Assembly (NCBI GenBank): GCA_013202895.1
Contig: JABMPR010000027.1
Span: 1-33,876, forward strand
Direction of reading: 5' to 3'
Origin: a bacterium
Lineage (GTDB): Bacteria > Fidelibacterota > UBA8477 > JABMPR01
Length of the DNA: 33,876 nucleotides
The number at the start of each line of letters is the position of its first letter. The stretch's first letter is position 1. Position numbers and translations under genes: made by a program. Positions 18,001 to 26,600 of the stretch are shown here, one piece after another. The notes beneath the pieces are model-generated. The model was not told where the DNA came from. It saw only the letters and a list, made by a program, of their open reading frames with translations, and made no database searches.

Positions 18001-21000
18001 ATGTACAAAAAATTCTTGAGTATTCTAATCCTAATCACTGTTGCGGGGGCTCTGTTTGCTGCCAACAATCCTAAAGCGAATCAGAGTCACCTTTTGCTCA
18101 AATCTTTTGATGAAAATCATTCCCTTTTGGAGACTATTACTCCAGATTTTACCCTTGGACAGGTCACCTATGCAAGTGGTGAATTTGACCATCTAATTAC
18201 CGATCTAGAAGGTCAAATCCGTCTCTCAGGCGCTCCTGACCTCCCTTCCACCTCCACCACTCTTGCTGTACCGGCAACAGGTGATCTTTATGCTGACTAT
18301 ACCTATACCAGCATGACACTTGAGACAGATGTGGATCTGGCGCCCTTTCAACCAGTACAGTTGGAAACTCAAGCCACTGGTCCTGGATTTCAAAGAGATA
18401 GCGAAGTTTATGGACGTGATGCCTGGTTCCCTGAATCTCCTGTTATCGTACATGATCGCGTTACTATGCGTGATCTAACCCTGGCCACCGTTGAAGTAAT
18501 CCCTTTCCAGTATAATCCAGTGCGCAAGGAACTCCGAGTTTATGAAGGTTTAGAAGTTAACCTGACTCACTCCGAGCCGCTCTTGCCACCTGAACAACCA
18601 ATTTCAAGATTTTTTGAACCGCTCTACCAGAGCCTGGTGCCTAATTCGACGCTGGTACTGGAACCCATCTATCAAACACCATCCATCCTTTTTATACATC
18701 CCAATAATTCAACCGTACAACTTATCCTTCAAAACCTGGTTAACTGGAGACACGAAAAAGGTTTTGAAGTTCATACCGTAAGTACAGCCATAACCGGAGG
18801 ATCCAACTCCGCTATCAAAAGCTATATCCAAACTGCTTATGATACCTGGGAAAATCCGCCGGAATTTGTTGTTCTGGTTGGTGACGCCGGTGGCTCATTC
18901 AATATTCCCACATGGACCGAAGGTTGGTCTGGTTATGGTGGTGTCGGAGATCATCCCTATGTTCATCTAGCAGGTGGGGATTATGTTTCTGATGCCTTTA
19001 TCGGGCGCCTACCATTTGGCTCTACCTCACAATTATCAAATATTGTCGCAAAGATACTGAATTATGAGAAGAATCCCAGTATGGCTGATCCAACCTGGTT
19101 TACTCGAGCACTGCTCGTCGGGGATCAAAGTAGTTCAGGTCTTTCCACCATTATGATCAATCGTAACATCAATGAATACACAGAACATAATGGTTTTCAG
19201 GACAATTTTCAAGTTTATGGCGGATCATTTGTATCTCAGATCGCCAATGGGATTAATGCCGGTGTGTCATACTTTAACTATCGTGGTTACATAGGTATGA
19301 GCGGCTGGGGAAATAGTAATACCAGTAATCTTACAAATGGTGCAGAGCTACCCTTTGTTACCATCCTAACCTGTGGTACAGGTGACTTTGCTGGAGCTTC
19401 CCGATCAGAAGAATTTCTCAAAGTTGGAACCACAGCAAATCCCAAGGGCGGAATCGGGGCAGTTGGAACCGCTACTTCAGGTACACACACCCTCTACAAC
19501 AACTGTGTTGCCGTAGGGATCTACCATGGTATCTTTAGTGATCAGCTCTATTATGCAGGTGCTGCCGTGGAGCGTGGCCGCCTGAGTCTCAACCAAACCT
19601 ATCCCTTTAACCCTGGCAATTATGTACAGATCTTCAGCCATTGGAACAATCTCATGGGTGATCCAGCAACAGAACTTTGGACGGGTGTTCCCCAAATGCT
19701 AACAGTCGGTGCACCGACTGAGATTCCCTTGGATGCTCAATATATGAACATTCAGGTCTCTGACATCATGGTTATGGGTGTTGAAAACGCCTGGGTTACA
19801 GTCACCGGTACCGATGTCTTTGAAACAGGATATTCTGATGAGGATGGCATGGTTTCACTGCATCTACCTGCTGGATTACCGGCAAGTCTTACCTTGACTG
19901 TTTCCAAACATAACTACCAGCCAGTGCAATCCACCATCGTTGTCGATAACGCTAATTTTGCTGTTCGTATTGATGAGAGCTCCCTGATTGAATCAAGTGG
20001 AAATGGTGATGATTTAGTGAACCCTGGCGAAACAGCCCTCCTGGTATGGTCGTTTTCAAATCATTCAGATGCTCCAGTCAGCAATGTGACCGTTGATGTT
20101 AGCGGTGAATTTGGTTCTAATATCAATCTTTTTTATGAAACCCTTGCCGTCGGTGAATCCATCACTCTCAATGGTCAGTCTTTTAATGTTCCCTTCGATT
20201 TTCCGGGAATCGGTGTTTTTGATATCACCATTGAAATTGACGTTGATGGCATGAGCTACCAGGATCATCGTCGTTTTGAGGTGTTTGCTCCTTACCTGCA
20301 TATCGATGTTGTTGGTGAGACGGGAGCACCTCCTTACTCCTTCGATCCAGGTGAAATCTCAGACTTGGTCCTGTATTGTGAAAATGTGGGAAATGCCGGC
20401 AGCTCAAACCTGAACGCAGTTCTAAGATGCTCCGATCCCAATATAACAATCGAAGATTCTTTGGCTGTTTTTAGTGATGCTGCACCCGGTGGGTCGAGTG
20501 ATAACTCAGCCTCAAGTTTTCTCATAAATATCAACACTCAGCTTACAGTGGGAATCCAGATTCCATTTCAGGTAGAATTCACAGATGATAATGGCTTTAT
20601 CGAGAGTAAATCTATTCTACTGCCTATCGGAACACCCGATATGGGTGATCCTACGGGTCCCGATGCAGGTGGATATTTCCTTTATAGCGATCAGGATCTG
20701 GCCTATGCCTTAGCACCTGAGTATGATTGGATTGAAATCGTTCCCTCTCTGGGAGGCAGCGGCTCCGTAGTATCAATAAATGATAATGGCGCCAATCAGG
20801 AAGACATCGAAACTGTCAATCTACCATTTGACTTTGGTTTCTATGGCATAGACTATGATCAAGTTTCAATTTGTTCCAATGGTTATCTCGCCCTTGGTCC
20901 CAGTGAAAGCGCTCTTTTCCGTAACTATCCCATTCCTGGTCCATTGGGTCCCAATCCTATGATTGCACCCTTCTGGGATGATCTGGTGATGGGTAGTGGT

Positions 21001-22152
21001 GATATTTACACCTATTTCAACTCAGCAATGCATTTCTTTGTGATCGAATATCATGATATGCGGGGTGCTTATAGCAACTCTATCCAAAAATTTGAGGTCA
21101 TCCTGTATGATCCAGATTATTGGGGAAGCGAAGATGGCAATGGCGATGTCAAGATCCAATACCAGACTTACAACAACGACAACAGTGTCGGAGTCGGATG
21201 GGCATCTCATGGCCAATATTCCACAACGGGCATTGAGGACCATACAGGACAGGTCGGTATCCAATACACCTTCAATAACGGCTGGGCGGAAACCGCCCAT
21301 GTTTTGACCGACGAATCGGCTCTATTTTTCACAACGCGCACTGATGCCATATTGCCCTGCCCGGGTTGGGCTCGTGGTGACATCAATCATGATGGTTCCC
21401 GGAATGTGCAGGACCTGATTATTATGGTGAATGCGCTGCTTGGTGAAATCACAATTGGCGAGTGTCAGTTTTGGGCTGCAAACATGAATATGGATGATGA
21501 ACTGGATATTGGTGATATTGTGCTTCTGGTAGATGAGATTTTGGGAGACGCCCTGGCTCGTCCCAGCTCGCCTGAGCAAGGACAGGCTAATTTTGTCATT
21601 GATGGAAATAGTCTAATCCTCAGGTCATCGAAACCCGCTGAAGCATTTTCCTTCACAATCCACTCCGCATCTCGTCCAAGCTTACTAAATCATGATGGCC
21701 TCACGATGATTACCCGAGATACTGGGAGTGAATACAAGGTTTTGGGGTATTGGACCAGCGAAGGGTCACGGGACGTTGAGCTGTTAAGATTTCCTAATTC
21801 TGAGTTTGACGTGGTTTATCCAGAAGCGGCAGATGCGGCTGGCGTTCTAATGAAAACCGGGGTGGTTGAGATACCTGAAATATTTACAGTAAATTCAGTC
21901 TATCCCAATCCCTTTAACCCCACTGTTAATATAAGCTTCAGTCTGCTCCAGGCAGATGAGATCTCAATTCGGATCTACAACGCGCTGGGTCAGGAAGTAA
22001 GCTCGACTCGTAATCAATTGCAGGCTGGAGGAAACATCTTTACCTGGAACGGTCTGGATCAGAATGATCTCCAGGTAAGTTCCGGTATTTATTTTGCCAG
22101 AATTTCAGCCTCGGGCATTGATCAGATGATTAAGCTGACCCTGCTTCGCTAG
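18001..22152 (+). CDS. Secreted C25 (gingipain-like) protein with nidogen-like domain, dockerin and T9SS-type sorting domain
   Basis: A 1383-residue exported protein. Order: signal peptide 1-20; prodomain-like region about 25-215; C25-like domain about 225-580 with VVLVGDAGGSFNIP, DHPYVHL, AFIGRLPF, Cys458 in LTCGTG, and LMGDPATELW; Ig-like domain about 585-660; beta-sandwich region to about 880; nidogen-like domain about 889-1118 (SICSNGYLALG, PMIAPFWDDL); dockerin about 1119-1185 (GDINHDGSRNVQDL, then ANMNMDDELDIGDI); a small beta domain; sorting domain about 1296-1383 (VYPNPFNP, IRIYNALGQEV, SSGIYFARIS). The histidine of the GHG motif is replaced by Tyr430 in NYRGYIG; the distance to Cys458 is 28 residues, shorter than the 34-35 of the other two. 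It is the only one of the three carrying both dockerin and sorting domain. The two-component genes begin 34 nt after it. Confidence 0.85.
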   Translation: MYKKFLSILILITVAGALFAANNPKANQSHLLLKSFDENHSLLETITPDFTLGQVTYASGEFDHLITDLEGQIRLSGAPDLPSTSTTLAVPATGDLYADYTYTSMTLETDVDLAPFQPVQLETQATGPGFQRDSEVYGRDAWFPESPVIVHDRVTMRDLTLATVEVIPFQYNPVRKELRVYEGLEVNLTHSEPLLPPEQPISRFFEPLYQSLVPNSTLVLEPIYQTPSILFIHPNNSTVQLILQNLVNWRHEKGFEVHTVSTAITGGSNSAIKSYIQTAYDTWENPPEFVVLVGDAGGSFNIPTWTEGWSGYGGVGDHPYVHLAGGDYVSDAFIGRLPFGSTSQLSNIVAKILNYEKNPSMADPTWFTRALLVGDQSSSGLSTIMINRNINEYTEHNGFQDNFQVYGGSFVSQIANGINAGVSYFNYRGYIGMSGWGNSNTSNLTNGAELPFVTILTCGTGDFAGASRSEEFLKVGTTANPKGGIGAVGTATSGTHTLYNNCVAVGIYHGIFSDQLYYAGAAVERGRLSLNQTYPFNPGNYVQIFSHWNNLMGDPATELWTGVPQMLTVGAPTEIPLDAQYMNIQVSDIMVMGVENAWVTVTGTDVFETGYSDEDGMVSLHLPAGLPASLTLTVSKHNYQPVQSTIVVDNANFAVRIDESSLIESSGNGDDLVNPGETALLVWSFSNHSDAPVSNVTVDVSGEFGSNINLFYETLAVGESITLNGQSFNVPFDFPGIGVFDITIEIDVDGMSYQDHRRFEVFAPYLHIDVVGETGAPPYSFDPGEISDLVLYCENVGNAGSSNLNAVLRCSDPNITIEDSLAVFSDAAPGGSSDNSASSFLININTQLTVGIQIPFQVEFTDDNGFIESKSILLPIGTPDMGDPTGPDAGGYFLYSDQDLAYALAPEYDWIEIVPSLGGSGSVVSINDNGANQEDIETVNLPFDFGFYGIDYDQVSICSNGYLALGPSESALFRNYPIPGPLGPNPMIAPFWDDLVMGSGDIYTYFNSAMHFFVIEYHDMRGAYSNSIQKFEVILYDPDYWGSEDGNGDVKIQYQTYNNDNSVGVGWASHGQYSTTGIEDHTGQVGIQYTFNNGWAETAHVLTDESALFFTTRTDAILPCPGWARGDINHDGSRNVQDLIIMVNALLGEITIGECQFWAANMNMDDELDIGDIVLLVDEILGDALARPSSPEQGQANFVIDGNSLILRSSKPAEAFSFTIHSASRPSLLNHDGLTMITRDTGSEYKVLGYWTSEGSRDVELLRFPNSEFDVVYPEAADAAGVLMKTGVVEIPEIFTVNSVYPNPFNPTVNISFSLLQADEISIRIYNALGQEVSSTRNQLQAGGNIFTWNGLDQNDLQVSSGIYFARISASGIDQMIKLTLLR

Positions 22153-22186
22153 TCGACAGTTCAGTATTAAAGATAGGAAGCAAGCT

Positions 22187-22894
22187 ATGAACAAAAACCT
22201 GTTACTCGTAGAAGATGATGCTGAAATCATCAGCCTTTTAAAAGAAGGTTTGAGATACGAGGGTTTTGAACTGACCATATCCCGTAATGGCGACAGCGGT
22301 TTTGAGAAAGCCCGCCAGGGAGATTTTGGGCTAATCCTCATGGATTGGATGCTTCCCGAAATGTCTGGAATTGATGTCGTGCGGGCACTCCACGCTGACA
22401 ATATCCATACGCCGGTGATCATGCTGACTGCCAGACATGAAGAATTAGATAAAGTTGAAGCCCTGGAAGCTGGATGTGATGATTATATCACCAAACCCTT
22501 CAGCATTAAGGAGCTGGTTGCTCGTATTAATGCTGTTATGCGTAGAGCGGCCTCGAATATTCAGGAGGAAGGCAGCCCTATTCGCAGAATCAGCAAAGGT
22601 GAACTGGATATTGATCTGGAGAAACGATCAGTTATTATTCGGGGAGCGGAAGTCCAACTCACCGCAACCGAATTCAACCTACTCACCCTTTTGATTCGGC
22701 AACCCGGCCGTGTTTACAGTAGGAAACAACTTCTGGATATTGTCTGGGATTACTCATTTGAGGGTTATGAGAATACGGTAAATACCCATGTAAATCGCCT
22801 ACGTTCCAAGATCGAAAAGAACCCCAATAAACCTGAGTACGTTCTCACCGTCTGGGGAGTTGGCTATAAATTCTCTGATGAATTAGGGGTGTAA
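22187..22894 (+). CDS. OmpR/PhoB-family response regulator
   Basis: A 235-residue DNA-binding response regulator. Receiver domain 1-120: acidic pocket Glu9-Asp10-Asp11, phospho-acceptor Asp53 (LMDWMLPEMSG), Thr81 (MLTAR) and Lys103 (ITKPF). The C-terminal winged-helix domain about 135-232 shows the family pattern, with ELDIDLEKRSV, LTATEFNLLTLL, GRVYSRKQLLD and the recognition-helix region NTVNTHVNRLRSKIE, ending VLTVWGVGYKF. AGGAAG precedes the ATG at good distance. The cognate histidine kinase starts 11 nt downstream, so the pair is one operon, possibly read through from the C25-like gene 34 nt upstream (no terminator between them). Targets cannot be read from the window. Confidence 0.95.
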   Translation: MNKNLLLVEDDAEIISLLKEGLRYEGFELTISRNGDSGFEKARQGDFGLILMDWMLPEMSGIDVVRALHADNIHTPVIMLTARHEELDKVEALEAGCDDYITKPFSIKELVARINAVMRRAASNIQEEGSPIRRISKGELDIDLEKRSVIIRGAEVQLTATEFNLLTLLIRQPGRVYSRKQLLDIVWDYSFEGYENTVNTHVNRLRSKIEKNPNKPEYVLTVWGVGYKFSDELGV

Positions 22895-22904
22895 ATCTAT
22901 ATTC

Positions 22905-24395
22905 ATGGTTGAAATCCGCCAGATACCACTTTACCAGACCTTGACTTTCAAGGTTTCCATCGCATTGATATTGTGCTTTATTATTAATGGGGTGCTCCTG
23001 GTTTTATGGGATCAGGCCGATCTGCTAACTGACATGGAAACAGACATCCAGACAACCTACCGCCATACAGCTACGGAAATCAGCGAGGAACTGGAAAATA
23101 TGAAGACCGACACCCAAAACATGTCGGTCTTTTTTGATTCCCTGGCGACGTATTACCCTGGCATGGAACTGTTTTTGGTATCAGCTGACGGGAAGATAAT
23201 GGAACATGGAAGTTATGTGCCATCAACCCTTATCAAGACAACTGTATCAATAGATATCCTGGAATCGTTCATCAAGGCAGATATCAACGATTATCCCATT
23301 GAAATACCGATACCCACTTCAAGTGATCTTGATTTTGTATTCTCCGCAGCACCTTTGGGTCCTGCAGATGATCCTGATGCTTATGTTTTGGTCACTTTGT
23401 TGGAAGGTGGGGAAGATGAACCTTTGAGCTGGTGGGAAGAATACGGTGCTCTCCTTACCCGGACCGTCCTACTGAGTCTTCTGATTGCCGGGTTAACCGG
23501 TATCCTATTCTGGTATTTTCTTACCCGTCGAATTGATCGCGTTGCACATGCTGTCCAAAGCTACCGAGCTGGGAATAACGGATTTGCCCTTGAGGATAAA
23601 GCAAGGGATGAGATTGGCCATGTCGCCATGCATGTAGGTGATATGATGCAGCGTATCGATGTCATGTTTGAAGAATTGGGCCGCAAAGAAAAGCTGCGTA
23701 CAGAACTACTGGCATCTGTAAGCCATGAACTGCAGACCCCCCTGACTGTTATGCAGGGTAACATAGAAACATTGGTGGAACATCGTAATAAAATGAGTGA
23801 GGAAGATCGAAACCAGAAATTGGGAGTGGTCTACAGCCAGGTACAACACATGAGCGCCCTTATTGATGATATGTTTGATGTGGCTGTTCTAGAAACAGGT
23901 CAAATGAAGATCAACCCTGAACCTTTTCCAATTGTGGAATTGATAGAAGATGTCCTACAGAGTTATGCACTCATCATTGATCAATCACATCTTACCATCG
24001 AAAGAAACTTTGCTGAGAGCATTCAGACTGTTCAGGCAGACCCGCTGAGAATTCGTCAGGTCATCCGGAATTTATTAAGCAACGCCATCAAATTTTCACA
24101 ACCTGGCGGCAAGATTAAAATCTCCACTGAAGTAAAGCAGAATGAAGTTCTCAACTTTCGGATTGAGGATACAGGAATTGGTATTGCTGAAGAAGATCTG
24201 AAAAACATTTTCCAGAGCTTTTATCGATCCAACCAGCAGATGAATAGAACAGTGCAGGGAACTGGTTTGGGTTTGCATATCTGCCAGCAATTACTAAAAC
24301 TACATGAATCAAACCTGGAAGTTAAGAGTCGCTTAAATGTTGGTAGCACATTCTCCTTCGATCTCAATTTATACAAAGAAGTCGTATCGATCTAA
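22905..24395 (+). CDS. Membrane sensor histidine kinase
   Basis: A 496-residue kinase, partner of the adjacent OmpR-type regulator. Membrane segment 1 about residues 16-35, extracytoplasmic sensor about 36-180, membrane segment 2 about 184-206, HAMP about 207-260, then HisKA with phospho-acceptor His274 (SVSHELQTPL) and the ATPase domain with N box (NLLSNAIKFS), G1 (DTGIGI) and G2 (GTGLGL) all intact. The sensor is small, with a GMELFLVSADGKI segment suggesting a PAS/Cache-like fold, and an acidic stretch before the second membrane segment. The signal it detects is unknown. A 46-nt gap separates it from the FKBP gene. Confidence 0.93.
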   Translation: MVEIRQIPLYQTLTFKVSIALILCFIINGVLLVLWDQADLLTDMETDIQTTYRHTATEISEELENMKTDTQNMSVFFDSLATYYPGMELFLVSADGKIMEHGSYVPSTLIKTTVSIDILESFIKADINDYPIEIPIPTSSDLDFVFSAAPLGPADDPDAYVLVTLLEGGEDEPLSWWEEYGALLTRTVLLSLLIAGLTGILFWYFLTRRIDRVAHAVQSYRAGNNGFALEDKARDEIGHVAMHVGDMMQRIDVMFEELGRKEKLRTELLASVSHELQTPLTVMQGNIETLVEHRNKMSEEDRNQKLGVVYSQVQHMSALIDDMFDVAVLETGQMKINPEPFPIVELIEDVLQSYALIIDQSHLTIERNFAESIQTVQADPLRIRQVIRNLLSNAIKFSQPGGKIKISTEVKQNEVLNFRIEDTGIGIAEEDLKNIFQSFYRSNQQMNRTVQGTGLGLHICQQLLKLHESNLEVKSRLNVGSTFSFDLNLYKEVVSI

Positions 24396-24441
24396 ACAGT
24401 TTTCTCGACACTCCAGCATCATTAAATAAAGGATAGCTTTT

Positions 24442-24789
24442 ATGACTGCAGAAGTCACCACAGCAAGTGGTTTGAAATATGTTGATCTGGAACTTGGCAC
24501 TGGAAAATCGCCTCTCAGCGGTCAGGCTGTGTCAGTTCATTACACCGGAACCCTGGAGGATGGTAAAAAATTCGACAGCTCTCATGACCGCAACAAACCC
24601 TTTAGTTTTGCTGTAGGTATCGGTCAGGTTATTCAGGGTTGGGATGAAGGTGTAATTTCTATGAAAGTCGGGGGTAAACGACGCCTGGTTATTCCTCCCG
24701 ATTTAGGCTATGGGGCACGGGGAGCAGGCGGGGTTATTCCACCAAATGCTACTCTAATCTTTGAAGTGGAATTACTTGATATCCGTTAA
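24442..24789 (+). CDS. FKBP-type peptidyl-prolyl cis-trans isomerase
   Basis: A 115-residue single-domain FKBP that catalyses proline isomerisation in protein folding. It has no signal peptide, so it is cytoplasmic. Family hallmarks run the full length: [61 protein letters not shown]. The active-site residues expected in this fold (Tyr in HYTG, Asp in KFDSS, Phe in PFSF, Trp in GWDEG, Tyr in GYG) are present. Size fits the minimal FKBP class. AAAGGATAG lies before the ATG. A thioredoxin-like gene follows after 13 nt and is probably cotranscribed. Confidence 0.96.
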   Translation: MTAEVTTASGLKYVDLELGTGKSPLSGQAVSVHYTGTLEDGKKFDSSHDRNKPFSFAVGIGQVIQGWDEGVISMKVGGKRRLVIPPDLGYGARGAGGVIPPNATLIFEVELLDIR

Positions 24790-24802
24790 GAATTAACATT
24801 CA

Positions 24803-25120
24803 ATGACACTGGCTGAATTAAAAAGTATCCTGGATCAATATCCTCTGACTTTACTCTATTTGTCAACCCCCAGCTGTAATGTATGCAAAGTATTACGACC
24901 ACAGGTGGAAGCCCACCTGACCAATGCGCCTCTCTGGAATTTCCAATACATTAATACTGAGGATTCAATGGAGATCGCTGGTCAACACCTTGTTTTTGCT
25001 GTACCAACGCTATTATTATTTTTGGAAGGGCGGGAAGTAGCGCGTCTCAGTCGTCACTTTGGGATGCATGAGCTTGAGACCCAGATCCAGCACGTCACCC
25101 AAATCTTCAATCAAGCTTGA
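24803..25120 (+). CDS. Thioredoxin-like protein
   Basis: A 105-residue cytoplasmic thioredoxin-fold protein. The redox motif is C-N-V-C (in TPSCNVCKVLRP), not the classic C-G-P-C, and the cis-proline loop is present as AVPTLLLF. The order beta-strand (TLLYLS), CxxC, helix, strand (FQYINTED), cis-Pro, strand and helix fits the complete fold. The altered CxxC suggests a dedicated thiol-disulfide exchange partner or a weaker reductant than general thioredoxin; that is inference. It follows the FKBP gene by 13 nt and converges on the minus-strand YkgJ-type gene. Confidence 0.88.
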   Translation: MTLAELKSILDQYPLTLLYLSTPSCNVCKVLRPQVEAHLTNAPLWNFQYINTEDSMEIAGQHLVFAVPTLLLFLEGREVARLSRHFGMHELETQIQHVTQIFNQA

Positions 25121-25171
25121 ATGAAGCCTAAAGTTTCTTGAGAGCGCATTATTTATAAGTAGAGATAAAGC

Positions 25172-25624
25172 TTACTTCAGAGAATCAGGCTCAGGTCCTG
25201 CCGGTGTTTGACTCGTTTGATTCTTAATCGCTTCAATTTCTTCATAGCTGAATGTTTTTCCCCGACCAACACCCTCACATTCGTCAATAATCATTTTCCA
25301 GCGGTACTGTGACTTTAAATTAGCTTTCCAGAATGGATATGTGCGGCATTGGGTGGGTCGAGCTGCATAGATAGTACAGCCCTTTTCACCATAAAAAATG
25401 CAGTTGTCACCCTTGTTTTTAAAAATGTATTCCCCCTTGTGCAATGCCATATAGGTTTCAGAGAATACAGTGACACTTAAGTCGAGATGGCGGGCGGCAA
25501 AACCGACATCTTCCAGTGAGAGATAGACAAATCCACCTCCCAGCTTACAACAGGCACCACATCCAGTGCATTCAAACTGCAAGCCGTCAGCATAAAAGCG
25601 TTGTTTACTTAAATCTTTAGCCAC
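25172..25624 (-). CDS. YkgJ-family cysteine cluster protein
   Basis: A 150-residue cytoplasmic protein of the YkgJ (CxCxCC) type, thought to bind a metal or iron-sulfur centre. Cysteines 19, 22, 25 and 26 form the C-x2-C-x2-CC cluster (FECTGCGACC), and three further conserved ones follow in NCIFYGEKGC and RPTQCRTYPFW. The RPxQCRxYPFW signature is characteristic. The start is GTG at 25624, only 2 nt after the stop of the upstream SDR gene, so expression probably depends on translational coupling. The exact function of the family is not firmly known. Confidence 0.9.
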   Translation of the reverse strand: MAKDLSKQRFYADGLQFECTGCGACCKLGGGFVYLSLEDVGFAARHLDLSVTVFSETYMALHKGEYIFKNKGDNCIFYGEKGCTIYAARPTQCRTYPFWKANLKSQYRWKMIIDECEGVGRGKTFSYEEIEAIKNQTSQTPAGPEPDSLK

Positions 25625-25626
25625 GC

Positions 25627-26391
25627 CTAGAAGAGACTCTTCACCAGTCCGCCATCTACAACGATGGATTGACCGGTAACATAGCTGGAGCGGGTTGATG
25701 CCAGAAAGGCGATGACTGCCGCCAGCTCCTCCGGCTGCCCCAGTCGTTTCATGGGGATATCCTTGGCAATGAGAGCTGGATCAGCCAGATCGGAATGCAA
25801 TTCCTTTACCCGTTCAGTATCATGAATTCCAGGGAGCACCATATTCACGGTGATACCCATTTCGGCGACCTGAGCCGACAAAGTCTTGGCAAAACCGGTT
25901 AGCCCTGCTCGTGCTGTATTGGAAAGAATCAGAGATTCGATAGGCTGCTTTACAGAAACTGATGTGATGAAAACGATACGACCCCAGCCCTGCTCCTGCA
26001 TTCCAGGCAAAACCTCCAAAGCTGAATCCTTCATAGCAATCAGATTATTTTGTAAAGCACTATTCCAGTGAGTTTCGTCAAGTGTATCGAAATAACCTGA
26101 AATGGGTCCTCCATTATTTGCCACGAGAATCTCCACCGGTCCCCATACTGAATTAATTATTTCCAACATCCGGGTCCGGGCAGTGGCATCAGCCAGATCA
26201 CACACAAAGGGAGTGACCGAAGCCTTTGTTTCTGATTTTATCAGATTAGCTGCTCTATAAATTCTTTTCTCGTTCCGGGAGCAGATCGCCACACGACACC
26301 CTTCTCGAGCCAACTCGAGTGCGGCAGCATATCCTAAACCAGATGATGCTCCCTGAACCAGGGCCACTTTATTTTCTATTCCAAAATCCAT
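25627..26391 (-). CDS. SDR-family oxidoreductase with atypical active site
   Basis: A 254-residue short-chain dehydrogenase/reductase-like protein with a Rossmann fold. The nucleotide-binding motif is QGASSGLGYAAA, followed by CDLAD and VANNGG. The catalytic serine region (VFITSVSVKQP) is present, but the canonical YxxxK is replaced: the segment reads SLILSNTARAGLTGF. As I recall, this matches a known subgroup of putative beta-ketoacyl-ACP-reductase-like SDRs that lack the full catalytic tetrad. The C-terminus (SSYVTGQSIVVDGG) is typical. I chose ATG 26391 over ATG 26406 because GGAGGA (26401-26396, minus strand) lies 5 nt before it. The YkgJ-type gene follows 2 nt downstream. Substrate unknown. 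Confidence 0.88.
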   Translation of the reverse strand: MDFGIENKVALVQGASSGLGYAAALELAREGCRVAICSRNEKRIYRAANLIKSETKASVTPFVCDLADATARTRMLEIINSVWGPVEILVANNGGPISGYFDTLDETHWNSALQNNLIAMKDSALEVLPGMQEQGWGRIVFITSVSVKQPIESLILSNTARAGLTGFAKTLSAQVAEMGITVNMVLPGIHDTERVKELHSDLADPALIAKDIPMKRLGQPEELAAVIAFLASTRSSYVTGQSIVVDGGLVKSLF

Positions 26392-26395
26392 ACTT

Positions 26396-26401
26396 TCCTC
26401 C
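26396..26401 (-). promoter_or_regulatory. Ribosome binding site deciding the SDR start
   Basis: On the minus strand GGAGGA is followed by AAGT and then ATG at 26391. Spacing is ideal for that start, and the site lies inside the coding part of the longer alternative frame from 26406, which argues for the shorter protein. Confidence 0.75.
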
Positions 26402-26535
26402 TCCATGAAAATAACCCGTTTCCAGGGACATCCAACCCTGTGGAAAAGGAGGCTGGACCACTATACTGTTTTGATTGGTTTCCCAGATCCAAGTTTAATG
26501 GGACACCCCATGGAACAATTGTTGCCCTAATCCTG

Positions 26536-26563
26536 TTCACATCGCTAATACCTCGTCTATATT
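26536..26563 (+). promoter_or_regulatory. Predicted sigma-70-like promoter for the M50 protease operon
   Basis: TTCACA (26536-26541, five of six bases match TTGACA) and TATATT (26558-26563, five of six match TATAAT) are separated by 16 nt and lie 37 nt before the ATG of the M50 gene, in the 194-nt region between two divergent genes. AAAGGAAG at 26584-26591 is the ribosome site. The call is by eye; promoters in this phylum can deviate from the E. coli consensus. Confidence 0.45.
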
Positions 26564-26600
26564 AGGCGGTTCAAAAATGAATAAAGGAAGCTTAAAATAA

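Noticed and set aside
25121-25171. Possible terminator between the thioredoxin-like and YkgJ-type genes
   Set aside because: Only a weak 4-bp TAAG/CTTA pairing is visible with no T tract, so no intrinsic terminator can be supported.
26423-26450. Imperfect inverted repeat TCCAGGG / CCCTGTGGA upstream of the SDR gene
   Set aside because: The stem needs a two-base bulge, has no T tract and no counterpart elsewhere in the window; not enough to call an operator or attenuator.
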